This document shows positions 4,809 through 9,134 of a stretch of 9,134 bases of DNA, in pieces. Both the position numbers and the translations under genes were made by a program. Source of the stretch: Scybalousia_A sp964626385 (GTDB lineage Bacteria; Bacteroidota; Bacteroidia; Bacteroidales; P3); the NCBI GenBank assembly GCA_964626385.1, contig CAZVEO010000084.1, positions 1-9,134 of the forward strand, in the 5' to 3' direction. Position 1 is the stretch's first letter; each line of letters starts with the position of its first letter. The notes under the pieces are model-generated. The model saw only the letters and a list, made by a program, of their open reading frames with translations. It ran no database searches and was not told where the DNA came from.

Positions 4809-7800
4809 AAAGAGCATCGGACACTTTATGGGTAGAAAATGAAGATTTGCAAACAAGTGATAATTCTGTTGAAATAAGTGATTTGGAGGCAAATACAACC
4901 TATGATATTAGAATTAAGGCAGATTGTGGAAGTTTGGAATCTTCTTATAAAAGATTATCCTTTACTACACCTTGCATTGATATTGTTACTCTTCCTCAAA
5001 CATGGGATTTTGAAACAAATAACACGGCAGGTACAACCTCTTATCCTTTACCATCTTGTTGGCAAAGACCACAAGGAATTTCCTTTCCTTATGTTTACAA
5101 CTCATCATATTGTGCTTATAATGGGAACAATTCTTTGTATTTTTACAATAATGGAGATATTGCTGTACTTGCTCCAATTGATACCGATGTTTTGCCATTG
5201 AATACATTGCAACTTTCTTTTTATGCAAAACAAGGTTACGGTGATGCTATCTTAGAGGTGGTGGTTATGAATGACCCTATGGATACAACTACTTTTCAAT
5301 CGGTTGCTACAATACCTTTGAGCGAAAACTATGATGTCTATGACGTTACTTTTGATACTTATACAGGGACAGGTTCTTATATTGCTTTAAAGAATAATTC
5401 ATCTGTATTATATCGTGCTTTTTATGTGGATGATGTTACTTTAGATGTTATTTCCTCTTGTAGTCGTCCTAAGCAGTTAACATCTCAAACAACATCCAAC
5501 ACAGCAATAATCAATTGGACTTCTACCGGTAATGATTTTGAGATTTATTATAAAGAAGAGTCCTCTACGGGGGAATATATGGTTTCTGATATTTTTGAAC
5601 CTACTGAGGAGGATAATGTTTATACTTGTACTTTAATAAATCTTAACCCTGCAACAAATTATGTTTATTATATAGAGGCTATTTGTGATAATGGTATTGA
5701 GAGTATAAAAAAGAGTTTTAAAACAGAATGTGCTTCTTTGGATAGTATTCCTCAAAGTTGGGACTTTGAAACCTACGAAGAAGATAACAACCTTCCTGCT
5801 TGTTGGTCAAGAATAATTCCAAATGATATTTATGTCTCTATGGGAGCTTCTTTTTTGGGAAATAGAAGTTTGTATTTATCGGGTACAAATATTGCAATTC
5901 TTCCTCAAATGGATTGGAACGAATTAACTCTTAATGAATTACAACTAAGATTTCAAGCAAGGTCAAGTTGGGGTGATGCGACTTTACAAGTTGGAATAAT
6001 TTCGGATATTAACGATGTATCTTCTTTTGTTTCTGTTGCTACTTTTACTACAAACAATACATTTGAAGAAAAAATAGCTATGTTTTCTGCGTATGAAGGA
6101 CAGGGAACTTATATTGCAATCAAACCTGTATCGGGTGCAGTATATGTAGATGATGTAATATTGGAAATAATACCTGATTGTCCGCCGGTACAAAATATTA
6201 GTGCTGTATCTGTTCTTCCAATTAGTATTAGTTTAACTTGGTTGGGTAATAATGAGTCTTATCTTGTGCGATACAAAGCTGAAGGTGAAACTCAGTGGTC
6301 TACTGATAATATAACCTCCTCTGGGGCAAGTGCAATAATTTCTGGTCTGTCTGCAAATACGAATTATATAGTATCGGTTGCTCCAGATTGTGAGGAAACA
6401 ACAGATTCTACTTATAGAACAGCAACCTTTACCACAAGTTGCTCCGCTGTGAGTGTTCCTTATATAGTAGATTTTGAAGATGAAACTTTGCTTAATTGTT
6501 GGAATATTGCGTCTCAAAGCAAATACTATTATTACAGTTATACCTATTATCCTAAATTAAGTAGTGCTGAGAGTTATGCCTACTCTCCAAGTCATAGTTG
6601 GATTATAGGTGGAGATAATTCGGGAGTGATGGTTGTTGTTGTTCCTAAGGTAAATTTGAATATAGAGCAAACTCGTTTTCAATTCTATATCAGAAAAGCA
6701 ACAGAAAACTCATCAGGTAAGGTCTATGGTAACGTAGAAATAGGACTTATGACCATCCCTACTGATACGACTACTTTTATCTCTCTTGATACAATATTGG
6801 AAACAGATATAACTACAAGTTATTCCTTGCAAACGGTTGATTTCAATCAATTTATTCAATACACTGGACAAAATTATCATATTGCTATAAAATATTTAGG
6901 AACAGGGGCAACTTATCTTTATAATAGTAGAGAATTTCATATTGATAATATTAAAATAGATAATATACCTTCTTGTTTGGAGCCACAAAACGTTGTTGTG
7001 AGCAACACAACGTCAAACAGTGTTGATATTTCTTGGACAGAAGAGGAAGCAGATTTCAAAGTTTATTACAAACCTATTTCTGATGGAGAGGATGTGGAGT
7101 ATTCAAGTGTTGAGACTAATTTAACAAATGGAGTTTATACATTGGAGAATCTACAACCTGCTACAACTTATAAATTCTACATTGCAACAGTTTGTTCTGA
7201 CTCTACAGAAACTTCCACTCAAACATATACTTTTACTACATCTTGTGTTGTTTTGGATGTTCCTTATACTACAAGTTTTGAAGATATAGTAACAAATTCT
7301 CGTCCTCTTTGTTGGTCGTTTATCAATAGTCAGTCCTTAACTTACTCTTCTTATACTGTTTACCCCTGTGTAAGCGACTATACATATAGAGGGCATTTAT
7401 CTTCAAAAGGCTTGGAATTTCATTCTACTACAGATACAAATACTGCCGCTATTGCTGTAATGCCTGCCTTTGCTACGGATTTAAACTATTTGAGTGTAGA
7501 GTTTTGGACAAAACCGGAGTCTGATGTTTCAACAGGTAATAATACTTCTGGTCGTTTGGATGTAGGTTATGTAATAGACCCGACAGATGCTTCTACTTTT
7601 GTTTTGGTAGATTCTATAAGTGTCTATGACCTTGAAGACAGTGCTTATCATAGATATAGAGTCTCTTTTGACCAAGTGGAATTAGATGAGAATAAGATGG
7701 GATATATTGCTTTTAGACACGTATCAAATAGTAGTTATTCTTATTGGTACCTTGATGATGTAAAAGTAGAAAACATATCGGAATGTTACAACCCTATTTC

Positions 7801-9134
7801 TTTGACTTCTGATAATGCAACAATCAACACCATAGACCTTTACTGGAATACGGGCGTAACAAATGTAAATCTTTATTATAAAACTTCTTCTGCAATGGAA
7901 TTTGATTCAATAGAAAATATTTATCTCAATGAAGAAGGAATATACATTCTTGAAGACTTGCAACCTTCAACTGTTTATAATTGGAAGGTTGGATTTGTTT
8001 GCTCTTATGATAATGAATTTTATATATCTGAAACAAAAACTTTTATAACTTCGTGTATGGCAATAGATACTCTTCCTTATACAGAGGATTTTGAACAATT
8101 GTCAGAAACAGATTTGGGATGCTGGACAAATGAAAATATTTCTGGTTCTACTTCTTGGACAATAAAAACTTCCTCTGTGGGTAAAGTTGCCTATAGAAGT
8201 TATACCACTGGTGCAAAATCCCGTTTGATTTCTCCTATTTTTGATATTACTTCATTATCTCAGCCTAAACTTTCTTATAATTGGGAAGTATGTAGTAGTG
8301 GTAACAATTTGGATTCCTTGTATGTTTATTATAGAACAAATGTTGGAAATGAATGGGTGCTTTTGACTTCACATGGTTCAAGTTATAGTGGAAACAATAC
8401 CTCTTACACTGCTTCACAATTTGATAGTATAATGCTTCCAGATGCAAGCGAAACTTATCAAATAGCTTTTCTTGCTGTTGGTCATAATGGTTATGGAGTA
8501 TATTTGGATAATGTAGTTGTTAGCGATGATGATGGTAGTGTTGTTACTCCTGTTGAGCCTACGGTTGCGACAAATGTTGCTACGAATATAGCACAGACAT
8601 CCGTTACTCTTAATGGAGCAATAACCGATGCAGGCAACCAAACTATTACCGCCAAAGGTTTTGAATGGAAAGCAACCAACAATGGCACTTACACTCAAGT
8701 GCTTTCCTCCGATGCAGGCAATACCTTCACCTATAATCTTACTAACTTAACAGCAAATACTTCTTACACATACAGAGCCTTTGCTACCACAGCCAATGGT
8801 ACTGTTTATGGCACTGAGCAAGTATTTACCACATTAGAAGCAGGCGAAGAACCTTGTACACCTCTTACAGCAAGTATTACGGAGACTTTGTGTTATGGAG
8901 AAACATTCACGTTTAACGGACAGACCTATAACGCTACTGGTACTTATACCACAACCGTTGCGGGACAAAACGGAGATTGTGATACCAACTACACAATTAA
9001 CCTAACTATCTTGCCTCAGAACGCTCCAATAAACGAGGAGGTAACAATATCTCAAAGTGAGTTACCATACGAGTATCATGGACAAACATATAATGACTTT
9101 GGTACTTATAGCGTAACCTTGCAAGATGAGAATG
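4718..9134 (+). CDS. Main body of the giant FN3 / choice-of-anchor J repeat protein, 3' partial
   Basis: This frame is open without a stop from 4697 to the right edge. It has no start of its own and continues the gene beginning at 4098, and about 1,471 codons are visible. The order is FN3-1 (4721-4975), J-1 (4976-5461), FN3-2 (5462-5731), J-2 (5732-6181), FN3-3 (6182-6442), J-3 (6443-6976), FN3-4 (6977-7246), J-4 (7247-7786), FN3-5 (7787-8056), J-5 (8057-8521), an acidic linker, FN3-6 (about 8561-8839), and a cysteine-containing 54-residue repeat. J domains open with LPxxxDFE...CW and close with (Y/H)(V/I/L)D(D/N)V. No catalytic motif is seen, so a surface adhesin or glycan-binding role is inferred. 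A type IX C-terminal sorting domain, if present, lies beyond the window. The frame is clean apart from one lesion, so the break is recent or a sequence error. Confidence 0.88.
4721..8521 (+). repeat. Five tandem FN3 + J domain pairs
   Basis: Each pair is about 230-270 residues: an FN3 of 85-90 residues and a MAM-like J domain of 150-180. FN3 units share a C..W opening, a threonine/tyrosine 'L.(P)(A/S)(N/T)T.Y' strand and an inner cysteine (ADC, AIC, APDC, TVC, FVC) 15-20 residues before the closing T-x-C. J-1 to J-4 share a motif like VGxMTDPxDxxTF (VVVMNDPMDTTTF, VGIISDINDVSSF, IGLMTIPTDTTTF, VGYVIDPTDASTF). J-5 lacks it and has instead AKSRLISPIFDIT...LSYNWEV, a different subfamily. Nucleotide similarity between units is low, so the duplications are old. 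The boundaries are set on the cysteine codons and could shift by a few residues. Confidence 0.8.
8876..9134 (+). repeat. 54-residue C-terminal repeat module (one full copy, one partial)
   Basis: The first copy contains LCYGETFTFNGQTYNATGTY and ends TINLTILP near 9016. The second, cut by the window edge, has LPYEYHGQTYNDFGTYSVTL. The shared core GQTYNxxGTY recurs with a 162-nt period (GGA codons at 8918 and 9080). Codons differ at many third positions, so this is not a recent copy. Similar 'C-G-x-Y-x-F-x-G ... GTY ... CD' modules occur near the C-termini of large secreted Bacteroidota proteins, which fits an approaching end of the gene. The number of further copies is unknown. Confidence 0.65.

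Noticed and set aside
4878..5201. + strand open frame of 107 codons after the adhesin N-terminal fragment
   Set aside because: It is in the same frame as the broken N-terminal part but overlaps FN3-1 and J-1, which are clearly coded in the other frame. The translation is low-complexity Leu/Ile-rich with no family resemblance.
5984..6517. - strand open frames opposite J-2 and FN3-3
   Set aside because: They are Arg/Tyr/Ile/Cys-rich shadow translations opposite a continuous repeat-coding frame.
8265..8698. - strand open frames opposite J-5 and FN3-6
   Set aside because: They overlap each other in different frames and oppose clear repeat-domain coding.

Overview
The window looks like chromosomal DNA of an AT-rich member of the Bacteroidota, most likely Bacteroidales. 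The evidence is Bacteroidota-type -7 promoter elements (TAnnTTTG) before two genes, no clear Shine-Dalgarno sites, a sigma/anti-sigma/outer-membrane-protein operon of a type common in that phylum, and a giant secreted repeat protein built from modules typical of type IX secretion cargo. All supported genes lie on the + strand. The species cannot be named from the sequence.

Layout. Positions 1-369 are non-coding and dense in repeats: a 10-bp direct repeat, a 10-bp inverted repeat, and three short palindromes joined by a conserved linker. A butyrate kinase gene (buk, 370-1464) follows, with no phosphotransbutyrylase gene within the 369 bp upstream, and it ends at a hairpin terminator (1491-1528). 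Next is a tightly packed three-gene unit: an ECF sigma factor (1602-2084), a single-pass membrane protein that fits an anti-sigma factor (2081-2875, ATGA overlap), and an exported protein with a probable C-terminal outer-membrane beta-barrel (2878-3894, 2-bp gap). A perfect 13-bp hairpin with a T-tract (3943-3977) closes this unit.

From 4098 to the right edge there is one very large gene for a secreted adhesin-like protein, preceded by its own good -7 promoter. Its reading frame is broken once. The signal peptide and N-terminal domain read in one frame to a stop at 4806-4808, but the homologous protein continues in another frame from about 4718 with no stop for more than 4.4 kb. Alignment of the internal repeats places the lesion in a TATAT stretch near 4716-4722 and indicates a 2-nt insertion. 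Once repaired, the protein has at least 1,678 residues: signal peptide, N-terminal beta-domain, five tandem pairs of fibronectin type III plus MAM-like 'choice-of-anchor J' domains, a sixth FN3 of a different type, and the start of a 54-residue repeat. It runs off the right edge, where a C-terminal sorting domain would be expected but cannot be seen.

How the parts relate: the sigma, anti-sigma and OMP genes most likely form one envelope-sensing regulatory unit. The adhesin would be exported and surface-displayed. buk belongs to short-chain acid metabolism and shows no functional link to its neighbours. No tRNA, rRNA, CRISPR array, transposase or known defence system was seen.
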